A stretch of DNA of 64,000 nt from Undaria pinnatifida (Eukaryota; Sar; Phaeophyceae; Laminariales; Alariaceae). The notes beneath the pieces were generated by a model. It did not search any database. It was not told the DNA's origin and saw only the letters and a program-made list of their open reading frames with translations. The position numbers and the translations under genes were made by a program. This document shows positions 23,781-35,699 of this stretch, piece after piece (the stretch's first letter is position 1; every line of letters starts with the position of its first letter). The DNA lies in the NCBI GenBank assembly GCA_012845835.1, contig JABAKD010000022.1, positions 2,599,944-2,663,943 on the forward strand, written 5' to 3'.

Positions 23781-25744
23781 TAATTGATTTTCCGATTTCT
23801 GACTGCGGCGGCTAAGAAAGGTTTTGTAAACCGTAATGCCTTCTTCACCTGGGTTATGGGTGACCATCGTGATGCAAATCTCAAACGGGTCGCGCGTGCT
23901 TCAAAGCTCCCTCACTTTTGTCCTTTGCTCTTGTGCCTCTCTGATTGCGCCCGGACCGCAACGCCGCAGCAAGTCCCCCGGCTACCGTGCCACTAGCGGT
24001 GGCTACAGGCTCAGTGCGAGCGCTTGAGTTATCCGCGATCAACTCGGACCCAGGATTAATCCCGCCCTGCTCGCGCTGAGTTTAGAATCAGGACAAACAA
24101 GGACAGGAGGGGAGTGTCTACTTGTAGTAGAGGTGAGAGTACCGCTGTGCACCAGATTACCAGATTTGGCTTGCCCCCCTCTATGACCGCAAGCGCCTTG
24201 CCGAAATGCAGGGCAGCGGCACTAGTCCTTCGTGCAGCGGCAATGCGCTGTGAGAGGTCCGTGGCGTGCGATCTGGTGTTCCTCTGGCGAAGCAGTCTCG
24301 CTTTCGATCGGGCGAGAGCCGAACACAGAGGCGTTTGTTCGACCCTGCCGTTGTGGTCTAGTCTAAGAGAACCCTAAAAGCAAAAGCCAGGTGCCCATAG
24401 CAGATGTATCGGGTGGGGAACAAGCTGAAGCGTCCAAACATGCGTGAAGCCGTGCGCTCACTCTATCTGATGCTGCTGTGTAGTGCAGTATGATAAGGGT
24501 TGCAGAATGCAGGATCCCGCGTGGATCATCTGATCTGCACCCATAAAAACATGATAAACACTTTTTTAATTCATAATTCGTGCATGCATCATTGCACAGA
24601 ATCTCCTAGAGCGGTTGATACTCCGAGTACTCTAAGCACTCCAGGTGCCCCCCCCCCGATTGGATTGTAGTTTGCTCCATTTCTCGCTCGTGGGACCATC
24701 TGTGAATGTTTTCTGCCATGCAATGAAAATACTTGTAGCGATGGCGAAATGGTGCGCAGATGATCCAATTATCCTTCATACTCCGAGCATACTGCGCATA
24801 TTGGGAGTATTTGGTACAACGAGTACGAGCAGTACGAACGGACGAACTACCGACACTGCCTGCAGTACCAGCACTGCAGAAGCCCAAAATACGCCAAGTA
24901 CAGAGAGCACCCATCACAACAGTGTCGAGCCTCGAGATACTGCGAGTCTGGCAGTATCCCCAGTACAAGACCCAGATATACCGCGAGTACTGGCAGTACC
25001 ATTAAAGACAACCCCAAAATACTGGGAGTACACATGATATCTGCTGTACCTGGCAACATTTTTTCGACATTTTGGTGTCTGGTTTGAGGTGGTTTCAGCT
25101 GATTGCGGTTCCAGTGGGAGAAACATAGGCGGGTGTCGGATGCCCGTCTTTTTATGATTCGCATTCCTTCTGACGAAAGTGCCGGTACTGTACCTGGTAC
25201 CTGATACTAATATAATACCGGTTACCTGGTGGTCAAGTTGAACAAGAGTTTCGAAGTTTATTTTGTAGGAATGCTTTAGTATTAGCAGTTCGATGTGCCA
25301 TCCGCAAATTCGAAACAGATTTCAACGTCAGCTTTGCGATGATATTGTAACGGATCGTATTGCCTCCAGCACAACAAACTACTCTTATTTATCAATAAAA
25401 GTAAACCATGTTCCGCGTTCGTGGTTGGATGCAACACCGCGCTTTAACGATAATCCTATCCCATGCCAGGTACAATACATCACACGTTTATGCACAATAT
25501 GAACGATACCAAAGGTAGCCTATAGCATACTTGTCTGGTACCTGGTACAGCATACATATAATTCGTACCTGGTACGTGCTTGACGACGTCACAGGCACTT
25601 ATTAATTGTGTGCTTGCCGGCTTTGACATTCTCGCCCCTCAACACCCCCCTTCCGCCTCCGTACAATCCGTCCATTCCATCTTGTACCCAAACAGAAAGG
25701 AGTGCCCAACATATCCAGCAACAACCACAATCTCGCCAGCGATC

Positions 25745-28700
25745 ATGTCGGGTAACAAGCATCCTCATCCGACAGGTGTGACCCAAGAGGGCCCAAAGAG
25801 GTGCAGACCCTCTGCGTCGGAAGTGGCCCAGGCCAGGAGTGTGACCAGTATGCTTCTGGAGGCAGCTAACGCTGTCGAGTCTATGTCTGTGTTTGATGGC
25901 GAAATCGCCAAGCTGGGGTTTATCAACATCAGCACCAGCACCAGCAACAACGGTAACAGCAACAACAGCGGCAGCAGCAGCAACAACAACGGCAGCAATG
26001 CCATTAGCAGTAGCAGCAGCAACGTCGGCGGCAGCAGCAACAACGGCGGCAGCGGCAGCCGCAGCAGCCACAGCAGCAGCAGCGTGGTCCTCGTCGGCGG
26101 CGGCCGCAGCAGCGGCATCAGCAACGGCGGCGGCAGCAACGGCAGCAGCAGCAACGGCAGCAGTAGCATCAGCGGCATCAGCAACGGCGGCAGCGGCAGC
26201 AGCAGCAGCAGCAGCAGCAGCGGCATCATCAACCGCAGCAACAACAACGGCATCAACAACGGTGATGGCAGCGAAAGCAGCATCAACAACAACAACAACG
26301 GTGGTGACAGCGGAAGCGGCAACGACAGCAGCAACAGCAGCAGCAACAGCAGCGCTGCCAGTGGTGCGCACGCTGCTTGCGGACAGGGTCTCAAGGAGGA
26401 AGGTGGTGGCTTCCAGCCCTCTGACCGACAGGTTGTTCAATTGAAGACGGTGGCAAAGCCGATCCCCTACGCGGCCGAGGTAGTCGACTCTAAACCCCAG
26501 GATGTCAAGGTGAGGAATGGAGGAATGGAAAGTTTTGAACAAACCTCTGAGTTGTCCAGGCGTCCTGTCAGCTCTGGCTGAAACATATTTGAAGAGGGTA
26601 TTGGACCAGCAGTAGTGATGCCTGTCGTTCTTGTGAGGATAGTATTTTGGGGCTGGTGATGGATGGGTACGTCTAGCTGCGATGCCAGGATATTTAATTC
26701 TCGTACATGCACGTGTGAAATTATAGAATTTAAATTGTCAGGGCTGGGCACTGACAGCCTCAGCAGAGATTTTTACTGATTGCTGAAGCGTCAATCAGTA
26801 GAGATTTATACTCACTGCGCAGCAATCAGTATACTAGGTTTCATCAGCATACAGGTAGGGGTTCAATGCTTTGCTGGACGGGGGTGGTTGCGGCCACAGG
26901 CACCGAAAAATCGAGAAACCAACGAGAAAAAATATGGAGAAAAAATATCAGGAAAAATGCATGGAACATGTGACAATGATGTGACAATCTTCGATTTATT
27001 TTTATTAAAAATTAAAAATGCACTGTAGACAGCTGCTGTGAGATCAAGGATTACGTCGAAACTCGTCTTTGAAACACGGGTTGACAGGACCACCCCGTTT
27101 TGTCGACATGGTGGAATGTGGACTAAAGGCCGACCAGTTGGGCACCTTTTGGAACGTGTAATATCACAAAAAGTGCGGGCTTGCCCACGTTCTGCGCGGT
27201 TAGCGTGTTTTTCTGCTTTGGAAGTGGTGCTTCCAAAGCCTGCCGTTTGCACTTGGCCCACGTTCTGTGGATTTTGCGTAATAGCTGAATTTCCAAAAGA
27301 TCCTCAGAAGGTCTGTGTTCTGCCAACGTTCTGCTAAATTTATCCATATTATGTCGACGAAACGGGAGGCCCCCGTCCACCAGGAAGCTATGCGTGAAAC
27401 TCCGATCGCGCGTGTCACGGCATGTGCATGTCCTTAAGAGGGATATAGGTCGGCGATTCCCCTTAGCGCCAGCTAGTACTGGGGTCAACAGGGTGATACA
27501 AAGACGTGCAGTCCGTATCATTCTGCGCACGGAACCTATACAAACGTTTTGAGGGGGACAAAATGTGACGGCTGTGGAATGCACCAACTGTTTATATATA
27601 TATAAGGAAAAATGTGTGTGTGGGGGGGTTATAAAGCTGTTTTTGATCGAGTAATGAATCTAAGAGCTACTGCATGAGTGGTGCGAGGTTTTGCATGCGC
27701 AAGTAGTGCATCATAAAACATTATTATTCCAATATTAAATGTTACTCAATCGCTCATACCGTTGAAGTACAGGGGTAGGTCAGGTAGTAGGCTCTCACCA
27801 GCCAACGAAATTTATGGTTTTGCTTCATATCTTGTGGCGTAGTTATTGGTTGTACGTGATATAAAATATTCTAGAACTATCTACTGGCAGCCTCAATAAG
27901 TAGATAACCTCTGCTGTATTTTATTGCGACATAGTGTAATACGTCGGCTTCGTGCGCCACATGTGTGTCTGCCGTGTACTGTTTATATGTATATCATGTC
28001 GTGGGCTATGATGCGTCGCTTCAGCAAGATAAGAGTCGGTAGGTGTAACCTCCCCCCCCGCCCTCCCACTCCCTACCCTCCGACTGCTTGCTCGCCAATC
28101 CCGTGTTTTTGCATGACAAGAACCCTCCGAGGATACAACGAAAGATTAACGACATCCTGCAGCGAATGGCAGAAATCGGGAACCTTCCTTACCTTGATTG
28201 GGGAGACCTTAAGGTGTTGCTAGCGGCCAAAATGCTGGAGGTGGTGGGGGCGTTTGAGAAGGAGTCGGGGTTTGTGCGGACCAAGGGGGAGAAGGATTAC
28301 GTTCAGCAAAGGTAATTAGGTTGTGTTATTTGGTCATGTTTTTTTTTTTGTGCGGACCAAGGGGGAGAAGGATTACGTTCAGCAAAGGCGATTAGGTTGT
28401 ATTATTTTGTTATGTTTTTTTTCTTTCCCGGTTATGGTTCATGATTCAATTTGATACCAGTGTACTCCTGGTATTACTATTAAATCACTACGACTAATGT
28501 TGAGGAATGTTGATGTTACCGGTATTCTACGGTGATTCTGTACATCTTGCAGCGCTGCAGCAGCCTTCCATTTTGCAATTGTACACACGTTTTTTCGGGG
28601 TCAAACTGCTTGGAAATTGAGTTGAATACTGTTGCATTTGTACAGGGGTTAATGGTGCTGCTGCATATGGTTTGGTTTGGTTTGGTTTGGTGTGATTTGG

Positions 28701-31700
28701 TTTGTTTTATCGTGTGTCCTTCTCCGTGTCCTTGAAATGTGTTGTCCTTCTCGATTCACGTCCCCCTTTTGACGTCCTTCCCTGTTCGTATTTGTTTCCC
28801 CTTTTTTCCCTTATGGGTCAATTTCTTTTTCTTGACCTCACACCTCTTTCGTTCTCGTGCGACTTGCGTTTTCCACTTCCTTTTATTTCTTCTCACAGAG
28901 ATGAGCTGGTCGCATCTCTTCACAAATGCGACGTCGCACCGTGCAGCGTGCAGCGATTGGCAGAGATTCTCCAGGTAAAGCGATTCGATTTCGGCAACGG
29001 AAGCGTTTCTCCCGTAACCTGTACAAGTAACAACTAAATGTCAACACCAACCGGAAAATAGGAATTGCGACGTAAAACGATTACAGTACATACCTTTGCA
29101 GGACCATTGGTACTGTATACACGCCGTACTTAGAAGGTTCGCATGTACCGATAGTTGAGAGGCACCTGGTATTGTTTCATTTAGCACCACGGTGCTGTTG
29201 TTATGAGCGAGGAAGCAGTGGAGGAGAGGAGAATCGAAGAGGCCAAACGCTACTGATGGGAACGGTAAATGCGCAAGGCAACAGCGCTTTGGTAAGATTG
29301 AGCGGACCAGATGTAGAGCTAGAAATGTCAAGAGACTGAGACGGGAGAAACGGAGAGGCAAAAAACGACCGACAGAAAATACTACCAGGGTATATGAATA
29401 CAGCGACACGTACAGACAGACAGACAGACAGACAGACATAAGACTTACTGGTATACTTCAGGCAGATTACTAAATAGTTGGCAGACCAACAGGGACAGAC
29501 GCAGATGGATGAGAAAATGGGAGAGAGAGGCAAAGAGAGACGCATCATTGGTGTTGTACTTCCTTTTCAGACACCTTTTTCTTTTTCCCCTCCCGACCCC
29601 TCGCCTTCCTCTTGTTCATCTCCTTCGTGCCTCCTGTTTTTCTTTCGGCTTGTAATGTTGCACAACACAAAACAGGAGCCACGACGGCACTTCTCCAGCA
29701 CTCACAAGCTCATGAACGCACTGGAGAAGGTGCTAAGGGTGTCCAGCACGGTTCAGCCGGCGGTAATGCCCGCGGAGGACGAGGTGATTCGGTTGCGGTA
29801 GATGACGTTCCCGTTGGAGGTTTTCCCTCGCTCTTAACTCCTTGTGGTTGGTGTTTGTGTCCGTCGTCTTGGCGTTATTGTTAGTATTTATGTTTGGGTT
29901 TGGGTTTGGGTTTGGGTTTGGGTTATGTTTGTGTTTGTGGTTGTGGTTGTGTTTGTGTTTGTGTTTGTGTTTATGTTTGTGTTTGTGGTTGTGGTTATGT
30001 TTGTGTTTGTGTTTATGTGTGTGTATGTTTGTTATGTGTTTGTGTTTGTGTTCTTGGTTGTCTTCGTGCTTGTGTGTTGTTGGTTGTTTTAGTGTATTTG
30101 TGTTGGCGGTTGTTTTGAGTTGCTTGTGTCGCATAAGGGCTAAAGACGAAGCCGGTTTAGTTTAAGTGACCACTTCGAATACCGGAGAAATGAACGAAAA
30201 AGGCCCTCGGGGGAAACCGTTGTTCACCTTGGTCAAACCCTTGTTTTCGAAATAAGGTTTTACAATGTGCAAAACTGCGCCCCCCACAGGTTAGGCTTTA
30301 TCTTATTTTCCTTTGTAGGAAATGGCCTATACTGGTACAATGCAGCAAGTGTTCCGAAAGGGCCTTGCGTTGGTGACGTGCACATGTTCTGCCGGGGTTG
30401 GCGGTACCGTGCGGTGGAAAGGCCAACTACAAAAAACGCCTACAGCAACACCACGAATTTCCCTTGCACCTGAAGTTTTTTCGTGCTTCTACCGGTACGG
30501 AACGACGTACTACAGGGCTAAACGGTCGCGGTTACTTTGCCTAAAACTGATCGTTGGTGATCGATTGACAGAAATATCGTGTAAATACAGAATACTCGCA
30601 TTGTTTTGCAATAATAACGTTCCCTCTTCTCCGTTTCGCCGTTGGTGATCGATTGACAAAAAAATCTTGTAAATATGGAATACTTCCATTGTTTTGCAAT
30701 AATAACGTTCCCTCTTCTCCGTTTCACGTTCGCCACCGTTCCCGCTTCCCGAACCCCTCGCCTACTCCTCCAGCCTCCCAGTTCTCCACTGGGCGCGAGC
30801 CGAAAGCCTTCCCCTGGGTCGGCAATTATTGCCTCCATCCGCCTAGGGTCATTAAAGACGGCGCCCCCTTCTCAAGTGGAGCGAGCAGTCAGGGAACTCC
30901 GCGAGGAGACGGAAGAGGAGGACCGCGCCGCCATGATCATCTGCGGCATGGCAGGGGCGTCTGCGGCGTCTGCTATATCGGTAGACGAGGAGATGGAAGC
31001 GGACGTGGAGGTGGGGGTCGGGGCGACGGCAGGGGCGTGTGGAAGGAGCAGAAGTAAGGAAAGTGGGGGGGGAGAGATTTGCGTTGTATCCGGGCCCAGC
31101 ATGGAGGAGGAGAAGGGGAAGGACGAAGAGGGCAAGAAAAAGGTGAAGTTAACCGAGATTGGACAGGAATGAGGTTGTTGCGCGCAAGGGTTGTGTGGCA
31201 TTTCATGGGCAGGCGTGCGCTATGGTAGGTCCGCTGAGTATTGAGTGATTGTTGCGATTGGGCGAAGACGGGGTACGAGGTTGCAGGCGCTACAGGGGAA
31301 GAGGAGCCTTGGTGCACCGTAAACACTGTCTTTCTCCGCTTTGTGACGATCGGCCCCTGCAGGCCGGGACAGCTTAGGTACGACAAAATAGCACACCACG
31401 CTCCTGCCGCACTTTGCGATGGCCATGTTATGCCCCTCCGCTGCAAGGACAATACAAATCCCATGCGCAGCTCATACCTTTGGCTTTCCCCCGTTCCCTT
31501 ACCCTCCTCTCCAGCGGGACAGCGGCGGCAACGGGAAAGGGTTAGAACGGCCAGCCTCCGGCGACGGTCGTAGCGAGACTAGCAGCAGTAGCAGCAGCAG
31601 TGGCGGCGGAGGGAGCAGCTATATGGGCAGCAGCAGCATCAGCAGCGTCGGTAGCGGTGGAATGAGCAACGGCATCAGCAGCAGCAGCAGCAGCAGCGGC

Positions 31701-32548
31701 TGCGGTGCTGGCTGCGGCCGTGGCGAAGATGACAGCATCAGCAGAAATCTGGGAACGCGAAGAAGCAGCCGCATACGCAACATAATCGGCACTAGTAGCG
31801 GTATTGACGTCACCACCACCAGCAGCAGCAAGAGAGGGAGGGCGGGAGGGGACGAACACGTAAAGAAGGAGCCGACGAAGAGAAGAAAGGCGCCTGCCAC
31901 GCGAGGGGCAAGGGCGGAGCAAGAGGGTGAGGCAGTGCCTAAGCCGAAGCCGCCTCCGAAGAAGGTGGTCAAGAAGCAATCGGCGACGAAGGAGGTTGCG
32001 AACGACAAGCCTGCCACAAGGAAGATGGCGGCCAAACCTCAGGCCAAAAAGAAGCCGGTGAAGAAGGAAGAGATAATCAAGGTGGAGGAGGGCGAGGTCG
32101 AGGTGGTGAAGGAGAGCGAGAAGACGGAGGTGAGCTAGCTCTTCGGCAAAGAGGGGAGCCGTACAACTAAGACGTATACTGGATGTCGGAAACATGTAGA
32201 TGTGGTTGATTTTACTTAGGAAATATGGGTCCTTTCCTTTCCGGCGCGCCATGTATTATGCCACCCATCGACGTATTGCCGTACCACACGCCACATACAC
32301 CGTTGTACTTTGTTGTTGAATGATGCTGGGTAATGCGCGGTCTCTCTCTAACCATCCCCTATCCCCCCCCTTGCCCATGGTACCACCGACCTTGTTGACC
32401 TGTCGCCTCCGGTTATGCACGTCCAAACACACAACATCAGACTAAGGCCGCCAAGCCACCTACAAAGAGAAGAGCCAAGCGGACCGCCACTCTTACGAAA
32501 AAAGGCGCCGCCGCCGCCCCTGCCGCCAAGCCGAGGGGGCGCAAGTGA
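25745..32548 (+). CDS. PPP4R2: Protein phosphatase 4 regulatory subunit 2-like gene, seven exons
   Basis: PPP4R2 is the core regulatory subunit that holds the PP4 catalytic subunit in eukaryotic nuclei, acting in DNA-damage signalling and other pathways. Proposed exons: 25745-26509, 28121-28311, 28899-28974, 29676-29783, 30774-31142, 31515-32129 and 32441-32548 (TGA). Every junction has GT/AG ends and compatible phase, giving about 743 residues. Exons 2-4 match the family core: a helix with YLDWGDLK (human-type MIQWSQFK), then [17 protein letters not shown] joined to EPRRHF (family IQRLCELL-DPRRNY), then [18 protein letters not shown]. Exons 5-7 are acidic, Ser/Gly-rich and Lys-rich, ending AAKPRGRK; disordered acidic tails are usual in the family. 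Exon 1 adds an Asn/Ser/Gly-rich N-terminus; its membership is inferred from phase and from co-duplication. The start of exon 5 is the least certain boundary. Confidence 0.78.
26990..27600 (-). mobile_element. F1 repeat, copy c (inside intron 1)
   Basis: Reversed copy. GCTGTGAGATCAAGG and GTCGAAACTCGTCTTTG (27030-27072) are the complement of the F1 end. TATAGGTCGGCGATTCCCCT and GGGGTCAACAGGGTGAT (27440-27496) are the complement of its middle. It interrupts the large first intron of the PPP4R2-like gene. Confidence 0.65.
28121..29783 (+). CDS. PPP4R2: PP4R2 conserved core (exons 2-4)
   Basis: This is the part recognised by family knowledge rather than by context. Exon 2 (28121-28311) ends CAG CAA AG/GTAATT, phase 2. 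Exon 3 (28899-28974) follows TTATTTCTTCTCACAG and restores the frame with one base to give Arg-Asp-Glu-Leu; using the AG two bases later would create a stop, which fixes the acceptor. Exon 4 (29676-29783) follows AACACAAAACAG and ends GACGAG/GTGATT. The joined core is about 125 residues, close to the human core length minus one loop. Copy A has no equivalent of exons 2 and 3. Confidence 0.85.
28274..28425 (+). repeat. 76-bp tandem duplication of a 5' splice site
   Basis: The end of exon 2 and the start of intron 2 (from GTGCGGACCAAGG through the poly-T) are repeated once, 76 bp downstream (28350). In the second copy the donor is AAAG/GCGATT instead of AAAG/GTAATT. An in-frame TAA lies just after the first donor, so using the second site would end the protein. 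Confidence 0.9.
29880..30115 (+). repeat. TTTGGG and TGTTTG minisatellite in intron 4
   Basis: Five tandem GTTTGG units (29893-29922) followed by nearly 200 bp of TGTTTG, TGGTTG and TTATGT variants. The G-rich hexamer is telomere-like in form but not the TTAGGG unit. Long Gly/Leu and Val/Phe frames here are artefacts of the repeat. Confidence 0.9.
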
Positions 32549-32839
32549 GGCAACCACTAGCGCCCTAGTCGATGTAGAACCGATCGCGGCTCGCGTGGTA
32601 TGCGGGTGCGTTCTCTTGAGTGTGGTCGGCGGCTTCTTGTTTTTCGCTCGTCTCGCACGTCATGCCCGGCGATGCTCTGAGGGTTGGTGCAACAGATGGT
32701 GATGATTACCAGTATGGCGTATGCACGTCCGTGTGTTGCGGTGGTGTGATGCCTTGCTACGATGTTTTTTTTGTTAGACAGTGTGCTGTGAAACGTCTGC
32801 ATCTGTTCCCTTCTACTGACCTCGGTGCATCGTGGTGTT

Positions 32840-33025
32840 GTGGTTGGTGGTGATATTGTGGTAGTGGTGGTGGTGATGGTGGTGATGGTGGTGATGGTGG
32901 TGTTGGTGTTGGTGGTGTGATGGGTGGAGGTAGTTGAAGGGTTGATAGTGGTGTTGGTGATGGTGGTGATGGTGGTGTTGGTGTTGGTGGTGTGATGGGT
33001 GGAGGTAGTTGAAGGGTTGATGGTG
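32840..33025 (+). repeat. GGTGGTGAT-type minisatellite, duplicon B
   Basis: Contains an imperfect higher-order repeat: TGTTGGTGTTGGTGGTGTGA followed by TGGGTGGAGGTAGTTGAAGG occurs twice, about 75 bp apart. Homologous to the array at 13320-13620 in duplicon A but organised differently. Confidence 0.9.
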
Positions 33026-33471
33026 GTCGGAGCCACGCTACGGGGAACGTCGACTAACGCCGCCATTTTGTTCTTCAATTGTTGCCTTTTGCGGGAGGAG
33101 CAAAACTAAATAGAACCATCTAACTGCAGACGAGGGTGCCCCTTTTAGTCAGGGCACCATACGCGTCAAGTAATGAGAGCACCGAGAGGTTAGCGGTTTG
33201 CATAGCAGAGCAGGCAAGATGGCAAGATTAACGCACCGTCCTGCGATAAAAAGTTACATCTTCTCGGCAACTCTGTAACGTAAAAAAAATCCCCACGGGT
33301 TGCTGGCGAATGTCTGCCGTTCGAGTTCGTAGGAGGTGATATCCCGATCATTGCAGCCTCGAGCTCATGGGCGTCAGGGAAGGATTGCGTTCGCGACGGT
33401 AGCATGACCTCTTTGGATGACCGTGAGCGTTCACGTTTGTAGAAGAGCGTGCGCTCCAGCTTATCGCCTGG

Positions 33472-33714
33472 TTGCCGGTTAACGATCTCCCGTGGCCAAA
33501 GGCAGAGCTGCTAGAGAGCGACGATCGGGTGGTGGTGCTGCTGACGTTTAATGTTGCGTATGCCAAGTTTACCCAACAACAATCGGAGCACTGCAGGTGT
33601 GTTTGGGAGTGCGTGATTCGAAATCCACTGGGTGCCTTCTGGACCACAGCTGATGGGCTCGTTTCTTTCTTGGACAGGTGCTGCCGTAGAAACGTGAGCT
33701 TGAGGAACGAGTAA
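33472..33714 (+). CDS. Open frame shared by both duplicons (copy B)
   Basis: Counterpart of 14031-14303: the same frame, the same TAA stop and the same motifs (LPWPK, LTFNVA, KFTQQ, HCRCVWEC, NPLGAFWTT, CCRRNVSLRNE). No ATG starts it, so if real it is a downstream exon. Differences from copy A are not biased to silent sites as far as I can judge by eye. Function unknown. Confidence 0.3.
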   Translation: MPVNDLPWPKAELLESDDRVVVLLTFNVAYAKFTQQQSEHCRCVWECVIRNPLGAFWTTADGLVSFLDRCCRRNVSLRNE

Positions 33715-34474
33715 CTGCGAGGACGCGTCGTGTTGTGGTATCCCTTCACACTGTCTCGTTTCTTAGCCGTTACAGTTATCGTCGACTCTTGAGTGTGTTG
33801 CTCTTCGGACACTCTTTCCTGGGAGCGGGATATGGCAGCTTTGGTGGACAGACCTTTTGGTGTTACAATGGGGTGGATTGCAAGAGACGCTCTCGATGGT
33901 TTGCTAGGTTGTAGCCAGTCCCGGAGTATGTGGAGAGAAGGGCGTTTGGTGTCGGGTGTTTGACAGATTTGGTACGTTTTAGGAGGGGGGAGGGGGGTTC
34001 TTTTTAGTTTCTCGCTGAGTTTTACTGCCGGCTGTGGCTCAAGCTGCGTCCGTTCTTATACTGATTTTAGTGTCGAAATTAAACGCGCCGTTGTAACGTG
34101 GTGAAGGAACAACACGTCTGGTCTAGCCGAAAACTGTGCGAAGTCGGAAGGGCGACGTTTGGTGGGGAGAAGACCAAATACGCTTGGGTGTGAATCGTGC
34201 CGGGTGGCGTTGTGGCGGACGGTTGGCCTTGTGACAGACCGTTGGCCTCGTGATCGAACGTTGGACGGGATAAACGTTAAACCTGAAAGTGGTGAGGAAC
34301 GTAAAACAGTCAGTAGATCTGTTGGGTGCACTCTTTATTGGCAGGGGAGACGGTTCTTGTGATGGTTCTGATGCCTGCTTGATCGGTGCGGTGGTAATTA
34401 TTCAGTTTTACTCTATGGAAGGTCGGAGAGCGACTACCGGTATTACTTTTTTAGACTCCTACAGCAGTAACTAT

Positions 34475-34710
34475 GGATAGGAAGTGTGTCTGCATTTGCA
34501 GCTACTTTTTGTTATTGTCGTTTGGTGGTTGGGTCGAGGGCAACCACAGCAGCAGTAGTGGACGACCGCCAGGGTAAAAAGCAGAAGCTGCTATCTAGGG
34601 TCTCGTGCCGAATCCGAAACGTTTTAGCAGCCCACCAACGTGAGAGCACATCAAGTTCGTGGCCTGACAAGAATCGGAGTTTCTCGTCTTATTCTAGTGT
34701 TGATAGGGGG
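34475..34710 (+). CDS. Second shared open frame (copy B), function unknown
   Basis: Counterpart of 14745-14941, also following GCATTTGCAG. It keeps CRLVV, VVDDRQGKKQKLLS and CRIRNVLAAH, then diverges into Ser-rich sequence where copy A stops. It may be duplicated non-coding DNA. Confidence 0.22.
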
Positions 34711-35699
34711 GGGGGGTTCTCCTTCTCTACAGTGATTGCTCAGATTAGTTTACTCCTGGCGAGCAAGAGCCCCACCTCTTGGTATACTATTATGAAGTGT
34801 TTCGCCATGTGTGCGGCATGTACTCCTATTATTATAGAGGTCCGGTGGTGTTTTACGTGGTACGAGCAGGTGGTATCCGTGCTCACGCGTATTATGTTGC
34901 AAGGGTTGCCAACCTACACCTACAGTAGCACTGTACTTTAGTATACGAGTAAGGACGAGGGAGAAGCCGGGGGAGGTCGTCCGAATTTTTTTTGCTACAT
35001 TACCTGGTATACGGCAGCGACAGTTGAGGGTGCTTTTCGCAAGCATACCGGTAGGTGAGCTCTACAGGCTCCATAGATAGGCTCTACGCAGCCAGAACGA
35101 CCAAAGTCCGAACTGAGTGCGTCTTTACGAGTACGTGTATCGTCCATCGTCGTATGGGCATAGATCAGATAAAGATCATACGCGCGCAGTCGGTCGAATG
35201 GTGAGGACGGTTATTCGTAGACACATTCGCAGTCTCATTGCGACCGTAGGAAGAACGGGAACTTTTATAGAGTACTTTTATATTGTGGAGGGGGCGCTGG
35301 CAGGCCTGCAAAATTTTGGAGTGTTGATAGCCGAAAACCGAATGAACGTTGATGTTGGATGTTGTTCGTGTTCGTTTTTTTTATTTTGTTCCCGTCGGTG
35401 GTGTCGTGCCTTCCTCCTTGCATGTTTTATACACCTGTCTCTGTACCACGCAGCTTACAAAGTCGAGTCTAAACCATTCAATCGTCCGTACTCACAGAAG
35501 ACGTTTTTCTTTTGATTATTCAATACTTGTCTATGGTGGATGGTGGTGTGGTGGTAGTGTGGCGGTGTGGTGGTGTGTGGTGTGTGGTTCTGTATTGGTG
35601 GTGGTGCTGTGGTGGTAGTAGTGATGGTGATGGGATTTTGGTACGAGTAAGAGTACCATTAGGGTCTCTTACAGGTGACTCAAACCTAACAATGAAAAC

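Larger units (their letters stand above)
19690..35690 (+). repeat. Duplicon B (direct copy of 2150-15910)
   Basis: Collinear with duplicon A over at least ten matching blocks (listed there). This copy carries the intact-looking PPP4R2-like gene. The 20190-25744 part is otherwise gene-free: diverged duplicated sequence, CAG/GCT microsatellites and an unusual cluster of the palindrome TACCWGGTA between 22375 and 25574. The right end of similarity is near AGAGTACCATTAGGGTCTC (about 35650-35675). Confidence 0.85.

Noticed and set aside
25589-26542. Long Ala-rich (and, in another frame, Leu-rich) open frames on the minus strand opposite the Ser/Gly-rich exon
   Set aside because: They come from reading AGC/GGC triplets in other frames. 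The plus-strand Ser/Asn/Gly frame is the one with matching splice phase and a paralogue.
29733-30165. Lys/His/Asn-rich and Gly/Leu/Val-rich frames on both strands
   Set aside because: Pure translation of the TTTGGG/TGTTTG minisatellite in intron 4.
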